A stretch of DNA of 64,000 nucleotides from Philopedon plagiatum (taxonomy: Eukaryota; Arthropoda; Insecta; Coleoptera; Curculionidae): assembly GCA_963971165.1 (NCBI GenBank), contig OZ020195.1, positions 38,459,564 through 38,523,563 on the forward strand. Direction: 5' to 3'. The position numbers were made by a program, and so were the translations under genes. Shown piece after piece: positions 42,082 to 53,726 of this stretch; positions within the stretch are counted from its first letter, which is position 1; every line of letters begins with the position of its first letter. Below the pieces are notes generated by a model. The model was not told the DNA's origin and did not search any database. It worked only from the letters and a program-made list of their open reading frames with translations.

Positions 42082-42597
42082 TTGGACATACATTAACTTT
42101 AACTTTAAAGTGGCTAGGTAATCCAATGATGATTTTCAGTAAATTTTTCTCAGTACTTAGTTACTCGTAAATCCTCGAGTACCTAAATTTTTGGAAAATT
42201 TTGCTATCTGAGGATACACAATATCTGAGGCAAAATCTTTAGGATCTCTTAGTTTAATAGAAGATATTATTTTTTATAATTGGTATTAATACTCACCTTA
42301 AAATATGTACCTAAAAAAACTACAGTAAAACATTTTACACAAAGTAGTTCTTTTTAAAATCATTATAGTTTTTATCACTTATACATATTTTAGATCTTAT
42401 TAACGCATAATTTGCCCAAATGCAAGTTTAAATATTTAAATAATGATGGTCTAAAGTGCAAATTTATAAGTCACACAAAAACATAAATCCAAAAAAAGCA
42501 TATAATATAATATTGTATTCATTTATTCATATGACCACGGCTGATGACGTCACAGATAAGCATTGTGTCCTTGTATTCAAGTAGTTATTGCCAGAGC

Positions 42598-43409
42598 ACA
42601 GTTCCATTGGGCCCAATTATCCCTGCAAAACTGTTACTTAAAAATTCTCTTACCTCCGCACTATTATGGCATGGAGCCCACCCATTTGGAAAATAATTTG
42701 GTTAAGTTCTCCATCAGCTTCTAACATAGGCAATATATGCTCTTGTAATATATTGAGGTAACTATGACGATTTGAATGTCTTTCTAAGAAAATAGGTCCT
42801 TTAATTTAGTCTATAAATGCCACACCAGACATGAACCCTTTTTGTACCTTGATGCTATATGGTTTTTCTTATTTTTTGTTTTCCTGTGGCCAATAGTGAA
42901 CGTTTTTTCTATTATATATCCCCGCAGTAGTAAAAATGGCTTCATCAGTCCAACAAATCCTTTCAAATATATTATTTTCGAAATGGCGATCCATTACATT
43001 CATCCAAAATTCCAGTCGTCGGGGTTTGTCATCTGGTCCTAAGTGTTGCAGCTTTGCAAATTTGAAGGGTTTATATTTGTTTATCATGGTGAAATCATAA
43101 ATTAATTATTGATCTAGAAATTGCCAAATCTCTCTTTGCATCATTTAGGGAATGTTCTTCACTTTCTTCAAAATAAAGTAATATGATTAATTGTGTCTCT
43201 TCTGTTAATGTGCTCCTTGGCTTATTTCTTTTCTTGTATTTCAAAACACCATGATTTCTTAATTCTTGTTCAATTCTTTGAATAATTTTTCTATCAGGAA
43301 TTCTCCGTTGTGGATATTTGCCATGATATTCTCTTACTGTTAACGCAAAACTCCGATTGTTTGTAACATAACACAAATAGAAATCTAAACGCTCCTTTTC
43401 TGAATACAT
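42598..43409 (-). pseudogene. Mariner-like transposase, N-terminal and central parts, broken
   Basis: Residues from ATG ~43,409: helix-turn-helix (REYHGKYPQRRIPDRKIIQR, RSTLTEETQLIILLYFEESE), then after a frameshift near 43,090 KFAKLQHLGPDDKPRRLEFW and ICWTDEAIFTTAG (first catalytic Asp). Further frame breaks follow, and a decayed second-Asp region (QMGGLHA where QxDGAPxH is expected). The gene continues at 38,892-39,129 beyond the P insertion. Confidence 0.75.
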
Positions 43410-44039
43410 TTTGAAAGGAAATTTTTAAGCTTACGAAATTCTAGCTGACTATTGTCAGTATAAAATAACTGACTTGATATTTACATAGGTAGTCTATTTC
43501 GTGCATGGCATTCTTTGCAATATACCACCTAGAATTTTTTTTATATGTGCATAATATCACCATTTGGAGAACGATATATTTTAGAAAATCACTTTGACAG
43601 TAAACTAGATTATATTTTAAATGGCTAACGTCCCACATTACTTAACGCGAAGAAATAAACATTATTTATAAAATAAATATAAGAGAAATTAAACCATTTT
43701 AATTTTTTATTTATATATAAGTTACATGCTGAAGAAAATCGTCAATAAGTCAGAAACAGAGACTAATAGACCCATGTTGTTATATACATCAATGAACTCG
43801 TCGTTTAATTCCCTATTTAGAATTGACATAATATTCAGGGGGTTCCATGAAAAAAGTATCATCCCTTTATTTTTAAATTTTTACTTTAGGCTGTAATTGA
43901 GGTAAGTTTTAGTACTTGTTTTTGGCGAAAGCAGAATTTTAAAAAGCACGTTAATAACCTAATTATGTTAATTTAAAGATAAGTCAAAAACTGAATATAA
44001 TTGCCAATAAATCCGAAACGTAGCATCATAGACCCATGG

Positions 44040-44043
<4 letters not shown>

Positions 44044-44117
<74 letters not shown>
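44044..44117. repeat. (TA)n microsatellite
   Basis: About 37 uninterrupted TA units inside the right arm of the mariner-like element. Confidence 0.95.
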
Positions 44118-44122
<5 letters not shown>

Positions 44123-44222
44123 CGTCAGGTAAAATTAAGAAACTTTTATTTTAAACATTTTAAAGTATCTCTTACAGTTTTCCATATAAGGGGTTAGGGT
44201 GTCTTATCTCGGACACCCTGTA

Positions 44223-44650
44223 CAATCTTGTTAGCGTGGGTTGGGTTGGATACTAAGACGATTCTAAAAAAAATTCTACAACTAAGTGATTTATTCATTG
44301 AACAACCTTGAAAGTATTATTAACTATAAGTAATGGTGTAATACTATACATCCCTCTCTCTCTCTCTCTCTTTCTCTCTCTATCCCTCTCTCCCTCTCTC
44401 ATGTTTTGACATGTGACAAGTGACAGCGGTCAGTTATATTACTGACGTAGGCCCCACTGACGTAGACTCCGATGACGTACCTACTTGACGTTGGGAGTGG
44501 GAGGTTGCTAAACGCACTAACTGGTAATACTTTAATTTCCGTACGTGTTTTTCACAATAGTAGAACTAAATTCATTCTAATAATATGTTCCAAGATAAAA
44601 ATCATTTGTAAACTTATTAACTTATTAACAATAACAGGACAAAAACACAG
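44223..44650. other. Spacer with (TC)n tract
   Basis: A CT-rich microsatellite at 44,349-44,400. Otherwise no gene seen; the frame at 44,472 has no family features. Confidence 0.5.
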
Positions 44651-45306
44651 TGGCGGATACAGAAATTTTAAAGTTGTATACCTCTGTTGCTACTTACGGG
44701 ACATATGCCAAAGTTCAGGGGTTTTAATAGTAAGCCCACTAGGAATGTTTTGGTAAAGAAAAAAAAAATTTGTAATTTGCGAGAAAAAGTTGAAATTTTG
44801 GTGCGACCTCACCCCCCCCCCCACCCCCCCCCCCCCCCCCCCCCCGGAAAAAACTAAACACCTTTAGGTATTTTATTTATTATTTATTCTAAACAAATTT
44901 TAAATCATTTTGTCGAGAATTTTTTAATTCTAAGAGAAAAAATGTGTTAGTAGAAAGTTATTATCATTTGAATTTTTTTAAACCGAAAATATAATTTGAT
45001 AAAGAAGTCAAATGACTATAACTTTCTACCAACACATTTTTGTCTCTTAAAATTTAAAAATTCTCGACAAAATGATTTAAAATTTGTTTACAAAAAATAA
45101 TAAATAAAATTCCTAAAGGTGTTCAGTTTTTTCCGGGGGGGGGGGGGGGTTGGCGCACCAAAATTTCAACTTTTTTCGCAAATTACAATATATTTTTTTT
45201 CTTTACTAAAACGTTCCTAGTAGGCTCACTATCAAAACCCCTGATATTGACATGGGTCTCGTAAGTAGCAATATACAACTGTAAAATTTCTGTATCCGCC
45301 ACTGCG
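44651..45306. mobile_element. Foldback MITE with poly-C/poly-G arms (~656 bp)
   Basis: Ends CAGTGGCGGATACAGAAATT and its inverse. The arms (~300 bp each) mirror each other throughout. The left arm carries a ~35-base C-rich run (44,811-44,845), the right arm a G run (45,137-45,150). No coding capacity. Flanking bases (ACAAAAAC / CGAAAAAC) are only weakly alike. Confidence 0.75.
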
Positions 45307-45490
45307 AAAAACCTGTCAAAACCTAACTGAGCAACTAGAAGATTTCGATTTTAATTTAAACCCATACTAAATATTAAACCTTTATTAGAGAATTTCAACG
45401 TTAGGAAGGTACAGTTTACAAACTCCTATTAATGTAATAGTTTTTCTCATTTTAACACCTGTGAAGTGTTTACTGAAGATTATTTTTTAG

Positions 45491-45655
45491 GTTAATATAT
45501 TAAAAGGATTTATGACAAAGAACCCAAACAGACGTTTAGGGTGTGTAATGAATCAGGGTTGTGAGGCGTCTATTCTAATTCATCCTTTTTTTAAAGACAT
45601 CGATTGGAACGCATTGGAAAATAGAAAAGTCAAACCTCCATTCAGGCCAAGAATT
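45491..45655 (+). CDS. Exon of a novel-type protein kinase C (Pkc98E/PKC-epsilon-like)
   Basis: A 165-nt exon (55 codons). Acceptor TATTTTTTAG ends at 45,490 and donor GTAAGT starts at 45,656. It encodes NILKGFMTKNPNRRLGCV, then HPFFKDIDWNALENR and KVKPPFRPRI. This is the end of the kinase domain and the start of the AGC-kinase C-terminal extension of PKC, a diacylglycerol-regulated Ser/Thr kinase. The wording (TKNPxRRLGCV, PFRPRI) is closest to what I know of epsilon-type (Pkc98E) enzymes. No other exon was found in the window, so the gene must have very long, transposon-filled introns, or this is an isolated exon copy. Frame and both splice sites are intact, and it is probably the only host gene piece here. 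Confidence 0.8.
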
Positions 45656-45728
45656 GTAAGTATCGTTTAATGATCCTAGTTTTTATGTGCTTATTGACGA
45701 CGAGGAGTGAGCAACCCTAAAAAATATA

Positions 45729-45902
45729 TACAGGGTTACACCCCCTTACAACCGATATTTAAAGTGCAATCAAAAATTTGTAAATAGAAAAGTTCTAGAT
45801 TTGTATCCAGATTTTTAGAAATCGTTTTCGGAACAAAAAAAATTGTTATCGTGAATATCAACTGTTTAAGAAACTTCTATTTTTTTAATGGAATACCCTG
45901 TA
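45729..45902. mobile_element. Mariner-type MITE (174 bp)
   Basis: Ends TACAGGGT and ACCCTGTA with TA on both sides; no coding capacity. It is 70 bp downstream of the PKC exon. Confidence 0.65.
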
Positions 45903-46246
45903 TATAGACCCGCAATTTCAAAGAGCACATTATTTGCCTGATTTGAAAAAAAATGCAATTTGCCTATTAATTGTTGGTTAATTTTTTGGTTGGTTAAGCA
46001 GTTTTTGAGATTTTGGGTCAAAAAATTTGTAAAAATAATATAGACTGAATCATAGTAACCATAAATTTCGCTGACTTTCCTCATCTGTTATGATTAAAGC
46101 TTTGCAAACGGGGGTTATTCCAGGGACGGCTCTAACCTAGTTGGAAGTAAAATTAGTACCCGATTTGAAAATAAAATACAAATATTTATATTATTTATAT
46201 TATTATTATTTATATACGAGCATACTTCGGTTACAGTGATATACCA

Positions 46247-47885
46247 TACAGAGTGTCTGAAAAGTCTTAACATGGGCAAATATCTTTACTATTAATAAGG
46301 GTAGAGACACCACATTTTAGTTGTATCTTATTGGTTAATAAATCTACTTTTTTATGTCATTTGACTTTTTCAACCCCCTTGGGGAGTTACGCTGGGGAGA
46401 TGAGGTCAGAAATTTTAAATGCAACCCTATGCCGTGTGGTACCTCATTTTAAAGGTCTTTTCGAGAATGGCAGATGTTACTTCTTGGCAGAGTTCTAAAG
46501 TGGACTTTATTGCTGGCAAGAAGTTCATGGTGGTCATTCTAAGCAACTTTTAACGTAATAAGTAAGGCAGGCACTGCTGGTCTGTTACCAGAGGCGTCGA
46601 TGCCGAAAATAAGTACGTACGTATACATTATTTGATAAAAATAATTTTATTCATGGGCGTTGCTGTGATTGTGTAAAATAAAAAAACGGCCAAGTGCGAG
46701 TTCGACTCGCGCATATATGGTTCCGTACCACCGTAAGATTGTGTTTATATATTTTTAATAAATTTGCTGATGTTTCATCCCATATTCTTGTTGTGCAGTG
46801 TCGCAATGTCTCATAGTTAAGAATGTTCAAAAAAGTAAGACGTCATAAAATCTTAGAAATATGTTAAATGCGTAGTTGTAGTTTTACTATTGGAGCTATA
46901 TTCTTCAAAGTGGGTTGGTTTGAATGTAGCCACCAAAGTGCATCCCCTGAGATTTCGAGCGCTCTAGCCCTCTTGGTTTGGGCGTGGTACGCATTTTGGT
47001 CTACTGCGCAGATGTCAAAAAAATAAAGAAGTGGAAAAACTTGGGAAAAAGCTATAAAGTTAAATACATAGTGGTACCTTGACAATTGGAGATATATTTT
47101 AAAAAGTAAATGGGTTGAAATGTAGACACCAAAGTCCATCTCCTAAAATTCCGTGCGCACGCCTAGCACGCTCGGTTTGCGCGTGGTATGCATTTTGGTC
47201 TACTGCGCAGATGTCAAAAAAAAATTAAGAAGTCGAAAAAACTTGGGAAAAAGTTATAAAGTTAAATACGCAGTGATACCTTGACTATTGGAGACATATT
47301 CTTAAAAGTAAATGGGTTCATATGTAGACACCAAAGTCCATCTCCTGAAGTTCCGTGCGCATGTCTAGCACGCTCGGTTTGCGCGTGGTACACATTTTGG
47401 TCACGTAAAAAGTTATAAAGTTAAATACATAGTGGTACCTTTACTATTGGAGATATATTCTTAAAAGTGAATGGGTTCAAATGTAGACACCAAAGTCCAT
47501 CTCCTGAAATTCCGTGCGCATGTCTAGCACGCTCGGTTTGCGCGTGGTAAGCATTTTGGTCTATTGCGCAGATGTCAAAAAACGAAAAATATAAAAAAAC
47601 GACAAATGAAGAAGTCGAAAAAGTTGGAAAAAAGTTAGAAAGAAAAGTGCACCACAAAACAAAAAATAAATGTGCGCGCAGACTGGTACTGTATGGACAC
47701 AAAAGGTCGATCAACGGTCGACTTATGCCCCGCCCCTATTATACGATTTACGATGTATAATGTTTATAGGCTTGTCGTTTAAAAATGAATTAAAACACGG
47801 TGTTTGTGGTAAATTCTTTTGGTGTCTCTATCTTTATTAATAGCAAAGATATTTACCCATACTAAGACTTTTTAGACACCCTGTA
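46247..47885. mobile_element. Non-autonomous TIR element with internal tandem repeats
   Basis: Ends TACAGAGTGTCTGAAAAGTC and the near inverse ending in GACACCCTGTA. TIR similarity extends ~65 bp (AAATATCTTT, GAGACACCA). It has no transposase frame. Within it, a unit beginning AAGTTATAAAGTTAAATAC and containing CATTTTGGTCTACTGCGCAGATG recurs about four times (46,865-47,585) at 155-200-bp spacing. Confidence 0.75.
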
Positions 47886-48268
47886 TGTTATATTACTTTT
47901 ACCGAAGTATTTTCGTATTTCGCGTTTTCAAATTACACAATGTGAGTAAATAAATATTTGTATTTTATTTTCAAATCGGATCCTACCGTTTTCAAAGCTT
48001 TAGTTATGATATTTTCTTGACCGAAAAGCATAAAACTTGACACTGTACCCGAAACGTTAGCATAAATGCATTCATTTGTTACAGTTACTTTACTTAAAAT
48101 CATTCAACTCTCACTCTAAATTTCGTTACCATGCAATGGAAATCAATTACTAAAAATTGATTATCACGAAAAATATTAGTATACTGGTATATTTTACTAA
48201 TCCTTAGTCATTATTATTCTCTAGCCTGTGGTATTTACTATTGCAGAAAATAGTGAGATTTTTCAAGT

Positions 48269-48460
48269 AGAAATTCCAGACACGCTAACTGATAAACGCC
48301 AAACTATAGATTGGTATTTTAATCGGGTTTTGACTTTCTAAGCCGATCACAAACGGGGAAGGCTTTTAACATTTCTTCAATTTTTAAGGTTTTGTAAATC
48401 GCATATTTCAAACATCATTTTATATTTTAGCGTTTAGGGGTTAGCGTGTCTGGAATTTCT
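48269..48460. mobile_element. MITE with 21-bp perfect TIRs (192 bp)
   Basis: Ends AGAAATTCCAGACACGCTAA(C) and exact inverse. No coding capacity and no obvious target duplication. Confidence 0.65.
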
Positions 48461-48947
48461 CCAGGAAGTTTTTGCCACCTCACGCAAACGCTAACGCAAA
48501 GCGCTAAATCGCTTGAAAATGATTTCAGCTCGCAAAATTTTACGGGTTCTTAGATTTTCCGAAAGGTACCTAAACACGTTTGAGAAAGAAACAGCTTTAG
48601 TGTGGCAAAAGACGGATATACTAAAATATGGTAAGGTGTGCTATGTTGCCACAGAATTTCTTTCAGTGGAATACGCAATTATACGAGATTTATGGGAGCT
48701 GTTACTTAAACTGCACGCGTTATTCCGATATCTTTTATAGTATGTTCAAATATACTGATACTTTATATGGTTTTATTTCCGTATGGAATAGCAAGAAACA
48801 GGCTGACACACGGAAATAATTCTGTTTAATTTTTTGTTAATACTCAAAAGAAAATAAAAAATGTTCTGCTCGGTAAAAATGACAAACAGGTATCAAGAAA
48901 TCTATCTGATCTGAAATATTAGTGGTGATGAAACGAATTTCTATACC
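48461..48947. other. No gene recognised
   Basis: A 75-aa frame at 48,513 has no family features and is not supported. Confidence 0.4.
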
Positions 48948-49093
48948 CAGTGCCAGTTTATCCATTAGGCATTCTAGGCATGTGCCTAGAGGCGCCGAAG
49001 GGGACAGGCGACCCCACACCAAGATGAATGAGTTAGGTATGAATAGTACGGGGAGGTGGGCGTCAAAAAACATAAATTGATCAACCGGCACTG
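48948..49093. mobile_element. hAT-like MITE (146 bp)
   Basis: Ends CAGTGCCAGTTTATC and GATCAACCGGCACTG, with flanking octamers TCTATACC / TCTATACT (7/8). Confidence 0.7.
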
Positions 49094-49611
49094 TCTATAC
49101 TTGGAATTTTAACATGTTTAAAATAAACTTTAGCTTTAGATATAAAAAGGGAATAAATAAAATTTTGTACAAGGTATGCATTTTTGACAAAAATCATTAT
49201 CTTTTTCTCGTAGGTGCAACTAGGGGGGCTAGGGCGCTAAACGTCCCCAATCGTTTTATTACCCCCAAACCGTATAGATATAAGACATATATGTATATAT
49301 ATTTAGGTCTAGGCTATAATATGGGGTGGGGCTGATGCTCCCCAAAAACACCATGGTAGTTGCGTGTATGTCTTTGCTGTTGCTCCATCAACCCTCAATC
49401 AAACCCAACCTAATCGTGACTAACTAAAATCCATATTGGTGCCAGTAGCGATCCGTGGTCAGTAAAAGAGGCGAGGCCAAAAAAGTTATATAAAGCATAT
49501 AGTTTTATTTGAAACACATCAAAACGTAAAAATAACATAAAACGGAAAACAAATGGCAAACTTAAAAACAAACTAAGAAAAATCCAAAATTATGTTTTAT
49601 AGATTAAATCT
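49094..49611. other. No gene recognised
   Basis: AT-rich, no supportable feature. Confidence 0.4.
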
Positions 49612-50330
49612 ATCCTTCTGTTGCACTTAATCGCAAACGATCCCATTACTAAGTTATAAAATGAGTCAGAAGAATACATATTATTTATTAAGCCCTTTTC
49701 TATAGACACTACAGCCAAACCATTTAACCTTTCCTGTGCAATTGAATTTATCAAATAAGTTTTATACGTTTTAAAGCTGAAAAATTTCTTTTAACTGAAA
49801 CCGAAGCTGCAGGTAGTGTTGCTATTAAACATAGCAATTTGTACATTTCTGGCAAAATCACGTTTAGACCATTTTTGTACATTTTGTCTCTATGATCTCT
49901 GGCAAAGATAAGGAACGGAATTGTTTATCAGCAAAAATAAATTGTAAGCTCGGTTTTGCATCGGTTTTTGGAAAAGATTGTTATAACTTTGAATTAAACT
50001 GTTAAATAACTGATTTGGAAATGATACGTCAAATTCGGCAAAAAGCTGGAGGTTAAATTAGGTTTAAAAATTATAACTTGTTAATACCGTTAAATCGATC
50101 TGTAATTTGATTATTATCAAGCACTTCAGAAAATAACGCCTGATAAGTCAATGTAACATCATTGTTAAATAGGTCCTTATTTTCGGATTTGTAATAGTTT
50201 AATTATACTTAATATAATTACTAGTAATAGTTTCATTTTTTTCACGCTGAGAACGCATAGAAAATAATGTTTGTCGCAACAATGAAACATCATAACTAAG
50301 GAACGGATAAATCATACGAGCTCGTCGCAA
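49612..50330 (-). pseudogene. hAT transposase remnant, ZMYM1-like C-terminus
   Basis: The minus strand encodes ATLPAASVSVKRNFSALKRI, then after a frame change NSIAQERLNGLAVVSIEKGL and a tail ending IYKT-stop near 49,612. This is the hAT dimerisation domain as seen in zinc finger MYM-type protein 1-like proteins of insects, which derive from hAT transposons. Upstream parts to ~50,330 are heavily decayed. It is distinct from the hAT gene at 50,390-51,817, which has its own C-terminus. Confidence 0.65.
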
Positions 50331-50389
50331 GGTCATGGGCGTCGCGAAAATATTTTTGAGTAATAAATGTAAAATGAAAACAAATCTCG

Positions 50390-51817
50390 ACTCTATTACA
50401 ATTTATTGGGATTACATGATATTATTAACATTTTTTCACAGTTCACCTCAGTAAAACGCGTTCGTCTATAATTAACAATATCTCTAAGCTCTAAGTCTAG
50501 AAAAGCTTCTTTCGACATCACAACTTGTAACAGGAGCGAAAGGGAAATGATTATACAAGTCAGTATTTCCAGTTTTCAATGTTTCAAAAATATTTGTTAT
50601 TTCAGAAAATCCTGGATTTCTTTCTTAGATTTTTGGTTTAAATTTTTGACCAATTTCGGTAGGACGTGCTTTGAGCTTGTCCATGGTTGTATGAAATAAA
50701 TTAAAAGAAGTCAAAAGGGGAAGGTTTCGTGTCTCTAACTGTTCAATTGCACCTGGAAGATATCCAAAATTTTCAGAAATAAACTTTAAATCATTTTTAA
50801 GCGTCAGTGCACTTATAACTTCTTTACTTCTTGTTATACTCAAAGCATCATCTTTTAGACTGTCAATATCATTTTTAACTAAGTCGTAATTTGTATGGTA
50901 ATGTATAACGACTGATAACCATGTTCCCCACCTTGCAATAACAGATTGTGGGGACAATGGGACATTAGGACACATTTCTTTAACTTTATTTATTCGCACT
51001 GGTGATTTAAGAAAAACTTTTTTTACCTCACTAACCAAAGTATCAATAACTGGATAGAAGTCACGTATCAGTTCACATATTCTATGCAAGGCATGAGCTA
51101 GACATGTGAAGTGAATCAAATTTAGAAAATGTTCTTTTAACTGTCTTCCTGCTTTTAGCATATATGCCGCACCATCCGAAAGCAGCAAAACAACGTTTTC
51201 AGTAATATTCGTATCTGGAAAGAGCGACCTCATACTTTCTACTGCAGCTTGAGTTTTGTCTCACTATTGGTTTTAGCCAGAAATTTACTGTGGACTACAT
51301 ATGAGCTTTCCCCTTCTATAGAATATAAAGGCCCAACTATAATATTAGCAACGTATCGGCCCTTGATGCCGGCGGTTTCATCGATGCTAAACCACAACTT
51401 TTTTCCTTCAATATTGTGACGTACCTTGTCAATAATTTCTGAGTATACCTTATCCACATAAATTTTACGAAGAGTATATTCGTATGGTACTCTGTGGTGG
51501 CAGTATTTTTGTAAAAATGTCTTCATAGATGGATTATTTATTTTATGGAGAGGAATGTCAGCTGCAACAAAGGCTTCACACAATTCCATGCAAAACTCTG
51601 CGTGTATTACATCAAGTTCTCTAGATGCGGATGACCCCGGATGAGATTGCACCTTCTCTAAATGCTTTGGTCCTTTGACATGTCGGTCGATGTGATTCCG
51701 TTGTGTACAAACCCAACCAGAGTTACACACTGTACACCAAACACCTTGTTCCCGTTCAAATAAGACAGTGGAAGATGGAAGCAGCTACTCCAACTTAAGT
51801 TTTTTACTTGTACTCAT
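50390..51817 (-). pseudogene. hAT transposase (CGBP1-like), broken
   Basis: ATG 51,815-51,817, in-frame TAG at codon 11 (51,785-51,787). A BED-like zinc finger follows (CTVCNSG...HIDRHVKGPKH). Central catalytic blocks are LWFSIDETAGIKGRYVANII (first Asp) and VVLLLSDGAAYMLKAG (second Asp), then NLIHFTCLAHALHRICELI and SVIARWGTW. A frame change at ~51,236 separates the two large open pieces. After the stop at 50,625, remnants of the hAT dimerisation domain (FPF...TSCDVE, ISCN) remain in shifted frames to ~50,390. Insect relatives are often named CGG triplet repeat-binding protein 1-like. Not functional as it stands. Confidence 0.75.
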
Positions 51818-52672
51818 TGCATGCGGCTATTGTAAGTGGTCACAGATAATATGAAACAAAATAATTTCAGCACACCACTAACTTATTTATACTGAAACTG
51901 AACCCAAAAATAAGTGCTATCTCTATTTTATATCTCAAAAACTAAGTAAATTTACAACCAATAAATTCGACTTCAGAGTAAGAAAAAATAATTGTATGGG
52001 AATATCAATTAGGCATTTATTATTTATTGACCCTCATGCCACAATTTTTAAGCAACCTAGTACCTGTGCAAAACACCTTTTTTTCCTTAGCTATTGGATC
52101 GGATCAGCCTTTTGGTTCCAAAAGTAGGTACTACGTTATTAAGACATTACCAACAGGTATAGTGACCTAATTTGCAGAGAACTGTGGTTGTGCTGTGTTA
52201 AGTATATTTTCATATCAAATACCATAATGGCGTACCTTTACTTATACCTAGTTACTGATAGGTATGTTCGGAAAATTATTTAATCTACCTGCAACATTCT
52301 AGCCGAATGAGGATAACGTCGACAAAGAAATTTTCGGAGAGGACTGAGGATACATTTTCATATATTCTGTCAACATACAAATGTTAATAATTTATGTACA
52401 CCTGTCAAGGTATGTGTATTAGAACAACATTGTCAGAACATAAAAATTAAGTTGTGCCGATATTATGTAGAACTAAAACAAAGAAAAGTTGAGAATTTTT
52501 TTTATGTCACTACAAAGATCTCCACACAAAACATAGTTGGTATGCCCCGAGGGCATGTAGGGGATAGAAATGCCCTATGTATGCAAATAACCGCAAAATA
52601 CTTTTTTCTGCAATGTAACACTAACAATTAACTTTTCCCCTACGTGGGACGACTATCAGTCTAGATCAGGGG
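51818..52672. other. No gene recognised
   Basis: AT-rich; may include the hAT element's 5' end. Nothing further supportable. Confidence 0.4.
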
Positions 52673-52966
52673 TCGGCAACTGGTGGACCGCGGTCCGGAT
52701 CCGGACCGCGGAAGGTAGAAAACTAGACCGCCAAAAAAATCGTAATTAATTTGTAAGAACAAATACCTATCTATCTTATATTACTTTTAGGAGTTAAAAT
52801 AAAAGTTTGAAACAAATAATATGAGTTTACATGACCTACGTTCCCTTTTGAGAAACAACAATTACCTGCGGTCCATTTAAAGTTTTTCTTTCTGTCTTCT
52901 CGGGACCTCGATACAAGTATCCGGACCCTACTAGAAATTATTTTCTGACTCTTGATCTAGATGTTT
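52673..52966. mobile_element. hAT-like MITE (CAGGGGTCGGCAAC type)
   Basis: Begins CAGGGGTCGGCAACTGGTGG with a GC-rich hairpin CCGCGGTCCGGATCCGGACCGCGG and ends near GACTCTTGAT. The hexamer CTAGAT flanks both sides. CAGGGGTCGGCAAC is a terminus I know from hAT elements. Confidence 0.6.
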
Positions 52967-53726
52967 ACTTAAAGTTATTTGCTAATGAAAAAAAAAACAA
53001 ATTCGTTCTTTACCCAGCATCACTTTGAAATAAAACATCAGAATGAGGTATTAACCATGCTAACTTCAGCTTTTCTTTGCACTCATTTTAATACTTTATT
53101 TACTTTTTTACAGACTTAAACAGACACTACAGTCAGTCTATAAACGAACTAAACGGCATCCTGCAGGGGAACTTTACCTCACGACACACCAAAAGAATTT
53201 AATAATTGTGTAATACTTTTAAACCCGCTACGAGCATTTCTCAGTATTTGCACCGTTAGATCAAATGCCGCCGACGACGCGGCTTGCATTGATGTACTTT
53301 GAGGACAGACGTTAAATTCCTTTTCCAATTTTTATTTACTATGTACTATTTTATTTTTGAATCTATTCTGCTTTTTTGTAAATTTACTAATATATTTGTG
53401 TTAAGTGATCCAAATTGAATGTATAAGCTTGGCTCAAAAGTTGTAAGACCAGCAAAATGATTTACTTTAAAGGTAGAGTCTTGTATCATTGGAAACGCCG
53501 CAACCATAACCAATTTTATCCGATATAATAAATAATCATTTACCTGGTGCCCCGTGATGTTTATGGGTTCACATGTTTACTACAATGTATTTGCTTTTGG
53601 AAAAACATTAATCTAATAATTAATTATGCAGTATTTGCACATAAAAATTATTTTTGCAAAAATATATGTTTTCCCTGTGTAACTCAACTGATCCCGGGTT
53701 GTGTTGGAATTCGAGCTGGGACAGTT
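52967..53726. other. No gene recognised
   Basis: No supportable feature. Confidence 0.4.

Larger units (their letters stand above)
39130..42590 (+). mobile_element. Complete P element (3,461 bp)
   Basis: Perfect 35-bp TIRs starting CAATAACTACTTGAATACAA (39,130-39,164; inverse 42,556-42,590), flanked by CCAGAGC. The insert interrupts a mariner-like transposase pseudogene. It contains an intact THAP-type transposase and, in the left subterminal region, a nested ~138-bp MITE. Confidence 0.92.
38271..44222 (-). mobile_element. Second long-TIR mariner-like element, split by a P element
   Basis: Inverted arms 38,271-38,825 and ~43,700-44,187 match at ~85-90% by eye (e.g. ATATGGAAAACT...AGAGATACTTTAAA; ATTCAGGGGGTTCCATG). 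The right outer end continues to GACACCCTGTA (44,222); the left end lacks it, so it is truncated. Without the 3,468-bp P insertion and duplication it would be ~2.5 kb, like the intact element at 30,934. Confidence 0.75.

Noticed and set aside
46680..46730. tRNA-like text with GTTCGACTCGCGC
   Set aside because: Box B-like only; no cloverleaf or box A at proper distance. The same wording is common in insect repeats, so not called a tRNA gene.
48513..48740. 75-codon frame near a MITE
   Set aside because: No recognisable family, no splice or start context; insufficient support.
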